NCBI GenBank assembly: GCA_014905825.1
Contig: JACGCN010000004.1
Location: forward strand, 2,294,001-2,358,000
Length of the DNA: 64,000 bases
Direction of reading: 5' to 3'
Source: Lyophyllum atratum
Lineage: Eukaryota > Basidiomycota > Agaricomycetes > Agaricales > Lyophyllaceae
A program made the position numbers and the translations under genes. The notes beneath the pieces were generated by a model. It did not search any database and was not told the origin of the DNA. It saw nothing but the letters and a program-made list of their open reading frames with translations. Position 1 is the first letter of the stretch. Each line of letters starts with the position of its first letter. Shown here in pieces: positions 1 through 11,143 of the stretch.

Positions 1-481
1 CAATATTCTCCTCACCTTGCTATTCCCCGCCGACGAGGGTTTCATCGTCGCGCCTCAGCTGCAAAGTACCATATACGATGTCAAGGATCTCTTCACCACG
101 ACAATCTTTACCACCATATTCTTCGTTGTTTACTATCGGTCCACTCCCGTCCTCATTCTCACTGTCAAAGCTTCCAAGAACATTGACAATGACGGCGAAC
201 GCGAACGCGCAGACATGCACATGCGAGAGGCGATCAGGGAATTCTGCTATCCCGCCATCCCGACCTTATACGCTCTCAGTGCCTTGGGGACAAGCATTTG
301 TGTCTATAATTTTGACTCTGAGTCGACGGCAATATATCCCGTGCGTATACTTAGGCTCCAAGATAGGTACAATGTTACTGCGCCGAAGGAACGATGGGAT
401 TTGGATGTCATGTCGTCCGAAGGGGAGCAGAGACTTCGCGAAATAGCGACCCATGTGAAGGCGATGTGTGCTCAGTTATGA
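1..481 (+). CDS. Uncharacterised small protein, copy 1 (5' part outside window)
   Basis: An open frame reaches the left window edge and stops at 479-481. It is a paralogue of the protein at 5741-6283. Both share a segment of the form VLxLxxx...(E/R)xADxHMR, then YxxSAxGTxIxVYxxD, then WDLDVxSxxGEQ and a C-terminal IKAMCAxL-like end. I remember similar short proteins of unknown function as common in Agaricomycetes, where the VLxVEIK-like strand suggests a restriction-endonuclease-like fold; that is from memory only. Here the strand reads LTVK. The beginning is probably missing, because upstream exons of the second copy lie further 5'. It converges on the truncated derlin copy that starts 48 bp downstream. 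Confidence 0.5.
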   Translation, partial: NILLTLLFPADEGFIVAPQLQSTIYDVKDLFTTTIFTTIFFVVYYRSTPVLILTVKASKNIDNDGERERADMHMREAIREFCYPAIPTLYALSALGTSICVYNFDSESTAIYPVRILRLQDRYNVTAPKERWDLDVMSSEGEQRLREIATHVKAMCAQL

Positions 482-528
482 CATTCAAGTGAGCAATCCG
501 TTACTCTTCCTATGTCTTTATTGACCAT

Positions 529-1248
529 TTATTCGGCTGGGAAGGCGATGAGGCCCATGAGGGAGGTTTTCGCGCCGCGTGGAGCGAGGGAGGAGGAAAG
601 GTAGGCGAGGCAGACGAGGAGCGGCCGGAAAAAGAGCTGGATACCGAGGGGGCGCTTATCGACTGTTTCGAGGTTGAGGGATGAGGGATTATTGTGTGGA
701 AGGAGGTTGGACTTGGGATGTGAGCGACGTACGATGATCGATACACAGGCGAAGAGTAATTGCCATGCGAGGTCCGCTGATCTCCTTGAGTATGGTCCGG
801 ATTCCAGCTGCTTTCCGGAGCGACTGGTAAGGCAATGGAAAGACATGATTAGCCGACCAGGCGAAGGCTCAGCTAGGCTTGGACTGACTAGAGTATCACC
901 ATATCGAAAATGAAGTTGATCCCAGAACCTACCAGCACATCAGTACTAGGTATGCCGAAGTCAAAGCGAGAAAATCGATCGACTAACTTGCAAGGAAGAT
1001 ACTCGTATATAGCCTCCATATCTGTTGTCCCCGAACATGCATTGCGTATGTAAACAATGCTGCTTCACCAGACCACTAGAGGCACGCACCTGAAGCTTCT
1101 TGAAAGCCAAATCGTGCGTATAGATGAGAGAATACCCCAAAACCGGGTTGAGGGGAATGGGCAGCGTCACGACGAGCGGTGAAGCACATAGGAAACGGGT
1201 GACTGGTGGAGTCTTACGGAGTTCTGTCACGCTGATCGAACCCTCCAT
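529..1248 (-). pseudogene. Truncated derlin (Der1-like) copy
   Basis: Exons by frame: 1248-1090, 1021-988, 928-889, 823-733, then a last block ending at 529. It follows the complete derlin at 11144-12231 exon for exon, with identical exon lengths for exons 2-4 (34, 40 and 91 bases) and the same splice phases. Conserved derlin pieces are visible: ELRKxPPVTR at the N-terminus, IWRLYTS, FIFDM, and SGKQLESGPY...RSADLAWQLL. The fifth exon stays in frame only with a weak AAG acceptor near 645; the acceptor used by the full copy would shift the frame by one base. The protein stops after LMGLIAFPAE, so the last membrane helices and the C-terminal tail are gone. Derlins are multi-span rhomboid-like ER proteins for retrotranslocation of misfolded proteins; this fragment is unlikely to do that job. 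Confidence 0.7.
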
Positions 1249-2151
1249 TGCCAGTGTATAGTAACACAGTTAGTCTGACGGCGTTCCTCGTAGTTTTGTT
1301 CGTGCGTAAAGGTCAGACGACCAAGCCGCTGTTGTAGTTAGTACGGAAGGTGTGGTTAAAACGTTGAGTGCCAGCCCCGCATGAGTCCACACTACGCCAT
1401 GAGGTCGGAACGTGTCTTGTTGCGTAGTCGTTCATCGCCCATGCCGCAGCCAAATAACGCGGCGTCCTCATGCTTGTCCATTAGGCGCCAAGGTACATGG
1501 CCATTGTCGACTGCGTTAGGAACCGGAGCCAGACCATGTTAGAAATTATGAGGAACTTGACTGTTCAGACCGTTCAGGGTAATCTGCAGGACAGGGAATG
1601 AGCCTCAAGGCGCGTAGGGATATAGATCTCGGAATTCTGTCAGTTCCTGTTGGTTAGAGGCGTTCTCCGCTTCTGAATCCTAGTGCTTCCTAGAAACTAA
1701 AAATCATGCGTGCGTTACTGTTGGGTATGGCGCATGTTGGGTTGCGGTCGTAGCTCTGTAACCTGTTAGAGAGGGGGCCATATATCATTGGAAAGACAAC
1801 CGCGAAGAAAATCGAGGCGCGCAGCGTGGAAGTAAGACGCTAAGTATATTCGGGGACTTCATCGACGATTCAGTTTAAAACCTTCGTTCGTCTTTGTTCG
1901 GGATGCAATAAATTACTCACTGCAGGGCCTTAGGAGCATTTCCCTCATACCTCGACGTCTGAGGCGGCACTGACGGCACTGGAGGTGCCTGTGGTCCAAA
2001 TCGGAATCTGAAGCATGGACCCAGGCCATCTGTCCTGCACGTTCGAAGTTCCTCGCGGCTCAGGAAAAAGAAAATAGCTGTGAGTGTAGACGGCGGCACA
2101 GGGAATTCGCGCGCGCGTCCGCTGGAGATGTAAATGCCTGGCTTCATCCAT
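1249..2151. other. Intergenic, no gene recognised
   Basis: About 900 bases upstream of the truncated derlin. Open frames here are short and have no recognisable motif or splice pattern. The right end touches the target-site duplication of the Harbinger element. Confidence 0.5.
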
Positions 2152-2238
2152 TCAAATAGGGTAGTTCAAAGCTGGGCGCTGAGCGCTGACGCTTTCCGCT
2201 TTCCGCTTCTGATGGCTGACAAATGTACCAATTTGAGA
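2152..2238 (+). repeat. Left end of Harbinger element: TSD and 84-bp TIR
   Basis: TCA duplication at 2152-2154 followed by the inverted repeat 2155-2238. The match to the right end stops after CAATTTGAGA. Confidence 0.9.
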
Positions 2239-2364
2239 TCCCGCCGTGTGACTTTCTGTGACTTGAGCAAACGCAGTGCAGGCCGCGTGCCCGTCGACAT
2301 CCAGCCACAGTCTTTACGTGAATTCACCTCCCCACATTCATTTATCTATCATATTTGTAATCCA

Positions 2365-3631
2365 ATGCCTCCGAAGAAGTCCAAGACCAAAATTTCCGAC
2401 ATTCCCTGGGCCGACAACGAGAACTTTCTAACCTGGGCCTTGTTGACCGAGCTCGAAGTCGAGAAGAATTATAAGGTCATTTTTGGGAAGAAGGACAAAA
2501 GCGAGGTATGGCATTGAAAATATTCCCATCCTCCGCTCGTTTGAATAACCATCCATTTACAGAACACTTCCGGGGAAACTAAAGTCACGGTCTTCAAGCG
2601 GATTGGCGAGAAAATCCTGCCGGAGCTTTTTGCCGTGGACCCTACCGTTATCGCGGATCGTGTGAAGAGTAAAGTCGAATCGTGCGTATTTGAATTAATT
2701 CTGAATGAAGTACCATTGACCTATCCACCCTAAAGCCTCGTTAGGACCTATCGGAAGCATCACAAGAAACTCTGGCAGACAGGTGGCGGCGTGCAAGCTG
2801 ACGGTGATGACGACGAGCCTAGCCAGGAGCCCAGTCAGGAGGGTGCCCTCGACTTCTATATCCCTCCCACTGGACCAGATGAGTCGACCCCCGCTGCTGC
2901 CAAGAACCTGTGGGGTAAGTGCAGCATATTTTTCCTGTTACGAAACTAATGACATGCGTCTAGAACAAATCGAAAAGGAATTCCCTCTCTTCCCTCGTCT
3001 TCACGTCATCCTTTCGACTCGGCCGAATGTAGTACCCATTGTTGTCACGACTGCACTGGTTCCTGAGGGCCATTCGGCAGTCACTTGGTATCAAGCTCCT
3101 GGTGACTCCTCAACTGAATCTCATGCTCACGAGACCCTTTCGCAACCCTCACCAGCCATATCGAGTGGTGCGTCCACCATGTCTCCTGGTGTGGCACCAC
3201 GGACGTTCGGGACTCCCATCATCAATGCACCTGCTATACCCATGCCTTCTCAGACACGTGCTCCCAAGCCATCGACGGTCTCGCAGGAATCTTTTGAGAA
3301 GGCCCGTTCCCTCATTCAGAAGACCCCAGCCAAGCGCAGTCTCGGAGAGACACTCCTTGATATCCAAAGGTGGGTTCCTAGCTCTGTATCTTTCGTTCTG
3401 TTTTTCACGTCCATCTCTAGAGAAAATCTGGAGGCCCTTCGTTCGAAAGCCTCCGAGGAGCTCATTGTTAAGAAGCGTGGGCAGCTCTTTGAGGAGCTGA
3501 AACTGGGCATATGGTCCAGGGACCAGTATATCAAGATGGTTTCAGAACTAGAGTCTCCTCGTAAACGTCAGAAGAGGGCGCACTCACCAGAGTGGGACAC
3601 GGAACGTATGGATAATGATTTTGACTTCTAG
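2365..3631 (+). CDS. Harbinger-associated Myb/SANT-like DNA-binding protein
   Basis: Exons 2365-2505, 2563-2681, 2745-2914, 2964-3369 and 3421-3631 give 348 residues. The last intron is 51 bases without a stop, so retention would also stay in frame. The N-terminal 100 residues look like a Myb/SANT-like trihelix domain: a lysine-rich start, WADNENFLTWALLTELEV, a TVFKRIGEKILPELF stretch, then a basic TYRKHHKKLW. The middle is Pro/Ser/Thr-rich and the C-terminus is charged with a KRQKR basic patch. In PIF/Harbinger elements such a protein binds subterminal DNA and helps bring the transposase to the nucleus and DNA. The start was chosen at MPPKKSK; an upstream in-frame ATG at 2134 lies outside the element. 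Confidence 0.8.
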
Positions 3632-3711
3632 TCTGTGAAGTTCTTTACTTATACCCTTACTTATACCCTAGGTAGTCGTAGTCGATAGCATAGTACTTTA
3701 ATACATGGTTT

Positions 3712-5031
3712 TTACAGTCCACGGGCAGCGACGATCTCCGCTACAAGCTGGCGACGTAGCGCATCATCTTCATCATCAGTGAAATCTGCGGGTGGCTCAA
3801 CCCTAAGCCCTCGATCCTCTTCCTCTTCTTCTCGTCCATGCTCATGAGTGAAATGTGTGCCCGACGCACTTCCTTCAACATCGATAATCAGGTTGTGGAG
3901 GATTATCGCAACTGTAATCCATCGACAAGCTTTATAGTGTTCTGCGTTGGACGTTATGTTGCATCGAAGGCCACGAAGGCACTGGAATCGTCCTTTGAGT
4001 GCACCCATACAGTGCTCCGAACGCACACGAAGGTGGGCGAGGACATGGTCAAAGAGAGCGTTTGCTGGATCGAGTGAGGCTGGTTTTTTATGGACTGGAA
4101 TAGTGCGAGAGTTGACGGCGTAGGCAGAATCAGTCCACGCAAACTCATTGCCTTCGAAGAGAAGCTCAGGGTGCTTCACTGCGGTCGTATGCTGGAATGC
4201 TGTTGCATCGTGGGCAGATCCAGTCAATCCATGGGAGTAATCGACGATTCGCAAATTTGAAGGAGTGTTCCCAATCTAGAAAATAGATCAGATAACAGCG
4301 ACAGCACAAAAAATAGGTTTCACCTGGACATTCAGACCATAGTTAGATTTCCGCGTATAATATGCATCCCCGTTGAGCCCAGGCTTCCTAAACAGTACGA
4401 CAATGGTCCCGTCATACATCAACCAACCCTCGCGCCATGTCCCCTTAAACCCCAGCTGCAGATCCATCCACTGCTTTTCCACCTCCTTCTCAGCTGATCT
4501 CAGCCTCCGAACAAACATGCTGTGAAGGGACTCGATGGCCGTAAAACAGCGATCAGTATAATTCTCGACTGATCCCTCTCCACACCCTGCTGTCCGTGCA
4601 ATATCCTCGACTGATGCTGCGTTCCCAAACCGACCCATTCGGTACAGCGTCACTGCGAGCTGTTGTTCAACAGGTGTTTGCCCTAGATTGGAGTGATTTG
4701 TAAAGACGGGGTGGTTCTCGATGAGGGTGAGAATGATTTGGAAGACATGAGGTGAAACACGAAGCATGTTGGTGAATCGGTCGTGGTGGTCAGGATTCTC
4801 GGCATAAACCCAAGCAAGATGTAGGTTCCCTGCTTTGGGCACAGGAGGCCGTCTGTTCAGATAGCGTGTCTCTTCAATAGCCAGAATAGTAGCCAGATCT
4901 AGATCAAGTTGTTGGCAGGCTTCCTCGAGACTTTCAAATGGCATAAAGATATTGCGAGTAGCCATAAGGAGTACATAGGCCTGAAGAGTCTTTTTGTGAA
5001 GCGAGAGTGGCGGCATAATGTCTGGATTCAA
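3712..5031 (-). CDS. PIF/Harbinger transposase (DDE_Tnp_4 type)
   Basis: Two exons, 5031-4324 and 4275-3712, give 423 residues in frame. An N-terminal helical DNA-binding region (GRFGNAASVEDIARTAGCGEGSV, HTH-like) precedes a DDE nuclease. The expected acidic residues are present: D in LMYDGT, D in GSAHDATAF, D in WTDSAY and E in RVRSEHCMGALKGRF. The C-terminus is acidic. The enzyme would cut and join the inverted ends around it. No stop or frameshift is visible. It converges with the Myb-like gene. Confidence 0.92.
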
Positions 5032-5095
5032 AGATCTTACACAAGATTATCATACGCGGTCGCGCGACGCGCAGCCATCGAGCGTGACGGCGGAC

Positions 5096-5182
5096 TCTCA
5101 AATTGGTACATTTGTCAGCCATCAGAAGCGGAAAGCGGAAAGCGTCAGCGCTCAGCGCCCAGCTTTGAACTACCCTATTTCA
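5096..5182 (-). repeat. Right end of Harbinger element: 84-bp TIR and TSD
   Basis: Reverse complement of 2155-2238 with no mismatch seen, followed by the TCA duplication at 5180-5182. Confidence 0.9.
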
Positions 5183-5213
5183 GAAAGTCGTCGACTCCGG
5201 CGACAGCGATCAG

Positions 5214-5427
5214 AGTAGCAGATGCGGCAGCGGCGTGACTTTCGCTTTCGTTGTTTTTTTAACTTCTGTTGTTTTTCACCTCTTTTGTTGCTGCGTTGCT
5301 GTTCTTCTCTCATTTTTTTTGGCTTCTCTTGTCCTTGATCTTCAAGTCCGGAGCGTAACGATAGAGAGCATGATTTCGAGAACCTGCCAGTTGTTCAGAT
5401 AAGTAGCAGATGCGGTAGCGGCGTGAC
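5214..5427 (+). repeat. 26-bp direct repeat pair
   Basis: The 26 bases at 5214-5239 recur at 5402-5427 with one mismatch. They flank a T-rich stretch just outside the Harbinger element and before the next gene. Meaning unknown. Confidence 0.6.
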
Positions 5428-5448
5428 CAGTGTGTCGGTTGCCAAACA

Positions 5449-6283
5449 ATGGGAGAAGCAGAACAATTGAACTTGCAGACACAGGTGGTGGTCACGAAAT
5501 GGAACAAGCTCTCAAAGGCTCATGGAACCGATCATATGGCACAACCACGGATAATAGACAATAACGGCAAACACCGGTACCAAGATCTATATGAACCCCG
5601 CCCACCCCCACCAACCCCAACTCCCACCATCTCTCCCAACGCACGACTTCTCCAGCAGCATCACGAAACCATCCCTGAAATCTTAAGGTACGACAAGACA
5701 TTCAATGGTCCGCCAGTTCTGATTCGCGATGTAGACGACGATGTCTTGGACCCCGTACGTGCACGACATTTTGAATCTCGTTTACATAGACAACGAGATT
5801 AATGCCTACAATGGGGGATACAACTATATTCTCACCATGCTTTTCGTTATGACCGGCAATTTCGTAGTGGCCTGCATGGCTCCAATTCCCGGATCTGAAG
5901 ATCCCCGGAGGATCTTCGTTGTCAGTACTTCAATTAACCGTCGACCGACCAACGTGCTTGTTTTGGCAATAAACCCTCGCAATGCCCTCGATGACAAATA
6001 CCGTCGCGAAGAAGCCGACGAACATATGCGAGCCACCCTCAAAGAAAGGGGTTCGAACGCTTGCCCGAGAATGTACGGCATCAGTGCGTTCGGGACCAGG
6101 ATCCGTGTCTATCTCTATGATACTCGGTCGTCCCAGATCGACCCCCCAGCCGTTCCAAGCACATCCACTGCTGCTCCGCTGAAGGAATGGTGGGATCTGG
6201 ATGTTTTGTCGCCGGCGGGTGAGCAAAAATTCCGGGAAATCCAGGCCGACATCAAGGCGATGTGTGCTTCCTTGTCAGATTGA
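5449..6283 (+). CDS. Uncharacterised small protein, copy 2
   Basis: The clear part is 5741-6283, open to the stop at 6281-6283, with segments NVLVLAINPRNALDD, EEADEHMRATLKERG, ACPRMYGISAFGTRIRVYLYD and WWDLDVLSPAGEQKFREI, paralogous to the partial gene at 1-481. A second open frame at 5449-5802 (MGEAEQLN..., with a PRPPPPTPTPT stretch) overlaps it in another frame and may supply the first exon, but I could not find a splice pair that joins the two frames cleanly. Function unknown. The Lys of the putative nuclease-like strand is replaced by Asn (LAIN), so any nuclease activity is doubtful. Confidence 0.5.
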
Positions 6284-7152
6284 AGTATGTGATACTCTGG
6301 TAGTCCTTCTCTATCTTTACTGATCACTCCTGTGATACTGACCTTCCTACCAGGTGTGTTCTGTCTAAGGGACTACTATGATCAATATGATCTCCTCGAA
6401 AGCTTCATCGTACCCAGTCTGTTTTTCATCTGAAATCGTCGTCCACGTACTGCCTGGCATGCAGTACATATCCTTGGTCCCCATCTTTCTGTACGATATG
6501 CTATGTGTATACTATAGGCTTCATGTATGGAACTCTCCTTCACTCTCCGTCTTTCCACTGCTAGTCAACGATAACTTAAGCTTGTGCTCGACGTAGAAAG
6601 CTTGATTAGGAGCTACACCGGTTTTACATACAGACTTCACCAACCAATGGGGCGGCGTCTGTAGCACTGCCCGGACACAGTGAGAGAAAGCAGTGACCTC
6701 TCTAGCCATTGCCGATCTTAGAATTCTGTGGCCAATGAAGCGAGAAGCACGACGCAGAGCAGCGCACGCGTCAGTGATCGTACCAGAAACCTGGACAATC
6801 GGCATAGGCAAATTTAAAACCTTCGCTGCATCGCACGCGCTGGGCCCATCCTAGAGGCCTGATGCATGAAACCTCGGTGTCATTTGGGAGATATCACTCC
6901 TTCCGTTATGTATGCTATGAGCTACGGGTATACAAAGTATGGTACGATACGTATCGTGTATCATGGATCCTAAAAGGCGTCAGTGGCCGCGTCGGTGCAA
7001 AGGTTGCGTGACGAATCCAGAGTCGTAAACATGATGATAATGCAGGCGATGATGATGAGGGTGAGCCACTGTCCATGGAGAGCAGATCAAAAGAAGCAGC
7101 AGAACACGTAGAAAAATCCGCCCCGAAAGGCAACAACACCCCGCCCCCCTCC
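6284..7152. other. Intergenic, no gene recognised
   Basis: Contains the 3' flank of the antiporter gene. A 96-codon minus-strand frame at 6521-6811 has no motif I recognise. Confidence 0.4.
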
Positions 7153-10100
7153 TCAATCCATCCCCAAGTTCGCAGCCTGGACCACCACCACCCCCTCCCC
7201 ACACCCCGCCACTACAAACGCAGTAGCCACATCCCCAATCGTCTTCTTCACCTCCGCCCCCACGCTCCCATACTCCTCCATCAACTCCTTCAGCTCCCCC
7301 CTGTGGTTCTCCACCGCCAGCCTCCGTGACCGCCCCGTGACAATGAGCAGCCTCGAGCCCGGCTTGCGTGCGTGCTCGGCCTCGCGGATCCCCGCCCGCA
7401 AGGGAATGGGTGTCGCGCATTCCCTGAACTCGATGCGCGCGAGGACAGAGGCGGAGGTGGAGGAGGACGCGTCAGAGCGGGGACCGGCGTAGCGCGCCCA
7501 CGTGATGTTGTCCGCCGTCTCTGACTGCATCCGCAGCTCCGTATTGGGCTGCCCGTACACCGTATCCGGGAACCCAGCTACGCCCTGCACGCATAATCCT
7601 AGTCAGCCACCTAAAGCGAGGCGTACGAAGGAAGTCAAACGCACCGAAGCTACAGTAAGCAAATTCACATCCTCAGGGTTGCTCCCCATCTTCACATCCC
7701 CGATATGTGCCTGGGGCACAGGGGAAAGCGGCACCTCCACGTCCTTCTTGCTCATCCTCAACACAGTCGCAGACACCCTTTCGCTCTCACAGATCTGCAC
7801 CACAAACTCCAACGCAAGCCTATCATCCGGGCCCCCATAGAACGGCAAAAACACGTGCTGGCTCCCGCCAGTAACACCGGACAAGCCAAACCCAACAGCA
7901 CTCTGATCAACAAACAGCGCGACATCCGTCCTCGCCTGCGCGAACACCCCCCGAACGAACTGCGAGTGGATCACCGCAGATGACTTCTCCACACCCGCCA
8001 GCGCAGCGCCACCCGTCCTGAAGAGCAAATCAAACGGGTTCGTCGAGGGCACCTTAGGCGTCCTCGGCGTCGTCGCACCATCCGCATGTGGCTCTCCTGC
8101 ACCTCCAACAAGACCGACACCACCACCGCCCCCGCCCCCATCGATAGAAGGCGGCAACCAAGGCACCATGATCATATCCGCCCCATGGTTCCTCGCATGC
8201 TCCACCACACTATACGCCAGATCATCATACGTCACAATCGCCATCGCTGGCGTAATCGGCAGCGCGTTCAGCTGCCCGAACATCTTGAACACCGCCAGTA
8301 AGGGGTCCGTGCGGAGGAGGGAGTCCGCGACAGAGGATTTCATGACCGCGGAGGTACGGTCTGATAGTTCGATGAGGCGGAGGGCTTCGATGGATATAGC
8401 GGTCTGTTTGATCTTGTTATCGGTAGGGCTGGTGGAAGAGGAAGAGGAGCGCTTGGTGAGTAATGCGGGAGTAGCGGGCAGCTGGATGAGTTGGGAGAGT
8501 GCCATGGCGCCTGGGAGATGCTCGAGCTTATCGAGAACAACAGTGAAGCGCCTCCTCTTAGTGTCGTCTCCGCTCTGGGATTTCCGGTCGGCACGGTTCT
8601 CGTCGTCGGCGACGTTGCCAAAGGTAGCGCCGGTGGCGGATATGCGCTTGCGAACGTGAGGTGGATAGAAGCGTGTGACGAGCGGGGTGGTCATGAAAGT
8701 GAGGATGAGGGCTTCCAGAACGAACATCGAGAATACTCGCTGGTAGGTGGGCGAGGGGCGTTAGTATGGCCTTTTTGTGAGAAGACTGAGGTGCACACCT
8801 GAGTCAGGATACCAGCCGACAACCCAACGTTTAGCACGATCAACTCGACCAGACTGGAAGTTTGCTTATCAGCGGCGAGAGGCAACGAGCGCTAAGTCTC
8901 ACTCACCCCTTACAACTCATAAGGGAACCGATAGCCCCTGCCTCCCTCCAGTTGAAGCCAGCAGCGTACTTCGCAGCAAGCGCACATCCTCCGAATTTGC
9001 CAACGAATGCGGTAAATATGATCGCGATAGTATACGCCCAAGTGATCCCTTCAGCTGTCTTCAGCTACCGTCATGACCTGGCCCAGGTAAAAGACACGTA
9101 CCATCATCTAAAAGGCCAAGATTTGTCGACAGCCCCGAGAGTGTGAAGTACTGCAAAATCCTCAGCACACTCAATTTCGACAAAACCCAAAGACGAAGAA
9201 ACGTACCAAAGGAAGGAATATAATTGCCACCATATCTTCTAGCTTCTCCGTCAACGCAATCGCCAAATTGCCCTCACGAGGGACAATGATACCCGTAACG
9301 AACGCGCCTGTAAGAATAGACGCCCAACGAACATGAGCTCCATCCTCCTCGGCGCTCCACTATAAAAGCACTCACCGAAAATAGCATGCACACCAATAAC
9401 ATCCGTGAAAAACGCCGATCCAAATAAAATTAGTATCGTGACTGTCATGAATAGCACCGTCGGTCCGCTCTCGACTGCACGATATGGTAGCGTGTCAGTG
9501 TGATACTGTCTTCCGGGGGAAACGAAGCCACGTACTGGAGCCAGTATTCCTGGCGAGCCACTTGAGGGCATACTTGACTGGGAATAAGAGGAATAATGTC
9601 CAGCCCACGCAGAGAAGGAGGATATAAACAGCAGTAACGCCGCTGCCTGCGTTGACAAGGGCAACACTGAGGGCGAGAAGCACCCATCCAACTAACACAC
9701 AATCAAAACGGTCGTTAGAGTCATGGATCAAACAGAGGCACGCATATAGCAACCCACTGATATCATTCCCCACCCCCGCCGAAAGCACGACGATACCCAC
9801 CGTGGTATCCAACAACTTCAGCTCCGTCAAAATCCTGCACAGGACCGGAAACGCCGTAATCGAAAACGCCACGCCCGCAAACAGCATGAAATGGGTGAAC
9901 TTGATGCTCTCGTTGATGAACTGCTTGTAAAGTGGTACGGAGAGGCCAGCGCCGATGCCGAAGGGGAGGACCATGCCCGCCAAGGCAATCGTGGCGGACA
10001 GACGGGCGTTCTTGCGGATGACGGTGCTGTCGATTTCGAGTCCGACGAGGAACAGGAAGAGGCAGAGGCCGATGTTGGCGGTGAGACTTAGGTAGGGCCG

Positions 10101-10600
10101 GGAGTCGAGGGGGAAGACGTGTTCTGTGAAGCCGGGAATACGACCTATAAGACGTTCAGTGAGGTCTCTGGGGCTCCTAGAGGGGGAAACTCACCAAAGG
10201 CGGTTGGACCTGGATATATGCGTGAATTTTCCGTCAAAATGATTTTTTTTGGGGGAAGACGCACCCAGAATGATACCACCTAGCACCTCTGCGATGACCT
10301 TTGGCTGGCGAATCTTACGCAGAACGAGCGACAGCAAGCTGGCCGTGGCAACGATGATCCCTGTTCGTGCATCAGATTTGGCACCCTCCATTGAACAGAA
10401 TGCACCATACCGAGTTGGATGATCCAGAGCCGTATAGGGTCACCAGGGTTGAACTCTGAAGGGTCCTTGCCGCTCAGCAGACCCCCCTACATGCGCGAGT
10501 TAGCTCACTGTATCAAAGGAGGCGGTATGGCGTTCACCTGCTCAGTCGCGGCCCTCTTCGCGTGAAAAAGACTGATCACGGTGTTGGAGAACTCCGGCAT
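7153..10600 (-). CDS. K+/H+ antiporter, CPA2 family (Kha1-like)
   Basis: Thirteen exons: 10600-10538, 10486-10411, 10360-10265, 10209-10195, 10144-9758, 9691-9536, 9474-9376, 9307-9207, 9150-9102, 9054-8907, 8853-8799, 8739-7645, 7584-7153. They join without phase conflict to 923 residues. The first 440 residues form a Na_H_Exchanger membrane domain with about 12 helices; typical stretches are IRQPKVIAEVLGGIILG, LGLEIDSTVIRKNAR-like (seen as LFLVGLEIDS), AFSITAFPVLCRIL and ITGIIVPREGNLA-like. The cytosolic half is less conserved. Family members exchange K+ or Na+ for H+ across endomembranes or plasma membrane; yeast Kha1 is in the Golgi. Length fits the fungal family. Exon 4 is only 15 bases. 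Confidence 0.93.
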
Positions 10601-11143
10601 TGGGGCGGAGAGCGAGGGGAGGAGGTGGTGGTAGGAGGGAAAAGAGGAAGTATAACATGGAGCATCATAACTTAGTTGACATTGGGGTTTCGGATAACTG
10701 TGATGCAAATTTGCTTCCCCGGACCCCGATCACATCTCCATAGCACATCACAAACAACCGCCGCCAACTTCCTGACCCCGAATCTCGTTTGGGCGCATCT
10801 ATCAAGGGGGGGCGGTTAATTCCATGACGCATTGGTGAATTTGACGCGTTGCCAAGAGTTCTGGATATTCAGTAAATATGCCAAAAAGGTCAACTTGGAA
10901 AGACTAGAAAATCCATGGGTATCGGTCACTATGATGATGAAACCAGAACAGCACTACAAAGGCATCCATCGCAACGCATGATTATAAGTTAAAGAGATCC
11001 AGTTCCACAGGTACGAAAAGTATCTCAAGCGCGGGATGAGCATAGCATAGGCTTACTAGAAGACCGACATCCCGCGTCTATGTCTCTGTTAACATGATTC
11101 TAACGAAAAACAAATAATTACATGTGGCAGCTAGATCACCTAT
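10601..11143. other. Intergenic between antiporter start and derlin end
   Basis: Probably holds the antiporter promoter and the derlin 3' flank. No further gene seen. Confidence 0.5.

Larger units (their letters stand above)
2155..5179. mobile_element. Intact PIF/Harbinger-type DNA transposon
   Basis: A 3025-bp element with terminal inverted repeats at 2155-2238 and 5096-5179. I compared the 84 bases of each end by eye and found them identical. Both ends begin AATAGGGTAGTTC when read inward. A 3-bp direct repeat TCA flanks it (2152-2154 and 5180-5182), the duplication length expected for PIF/Harbinger. Inside are the two genes of a two-component Harbinger element in convergent orientation: a Myb/SANT-like DNA-binding protein (plus strand) and a DDE transposase (minus strand), whose stop codons are 80 bp apart. 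Both reading frames are complete, so the element may be autonomous and recent. Confidence 0.93.
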
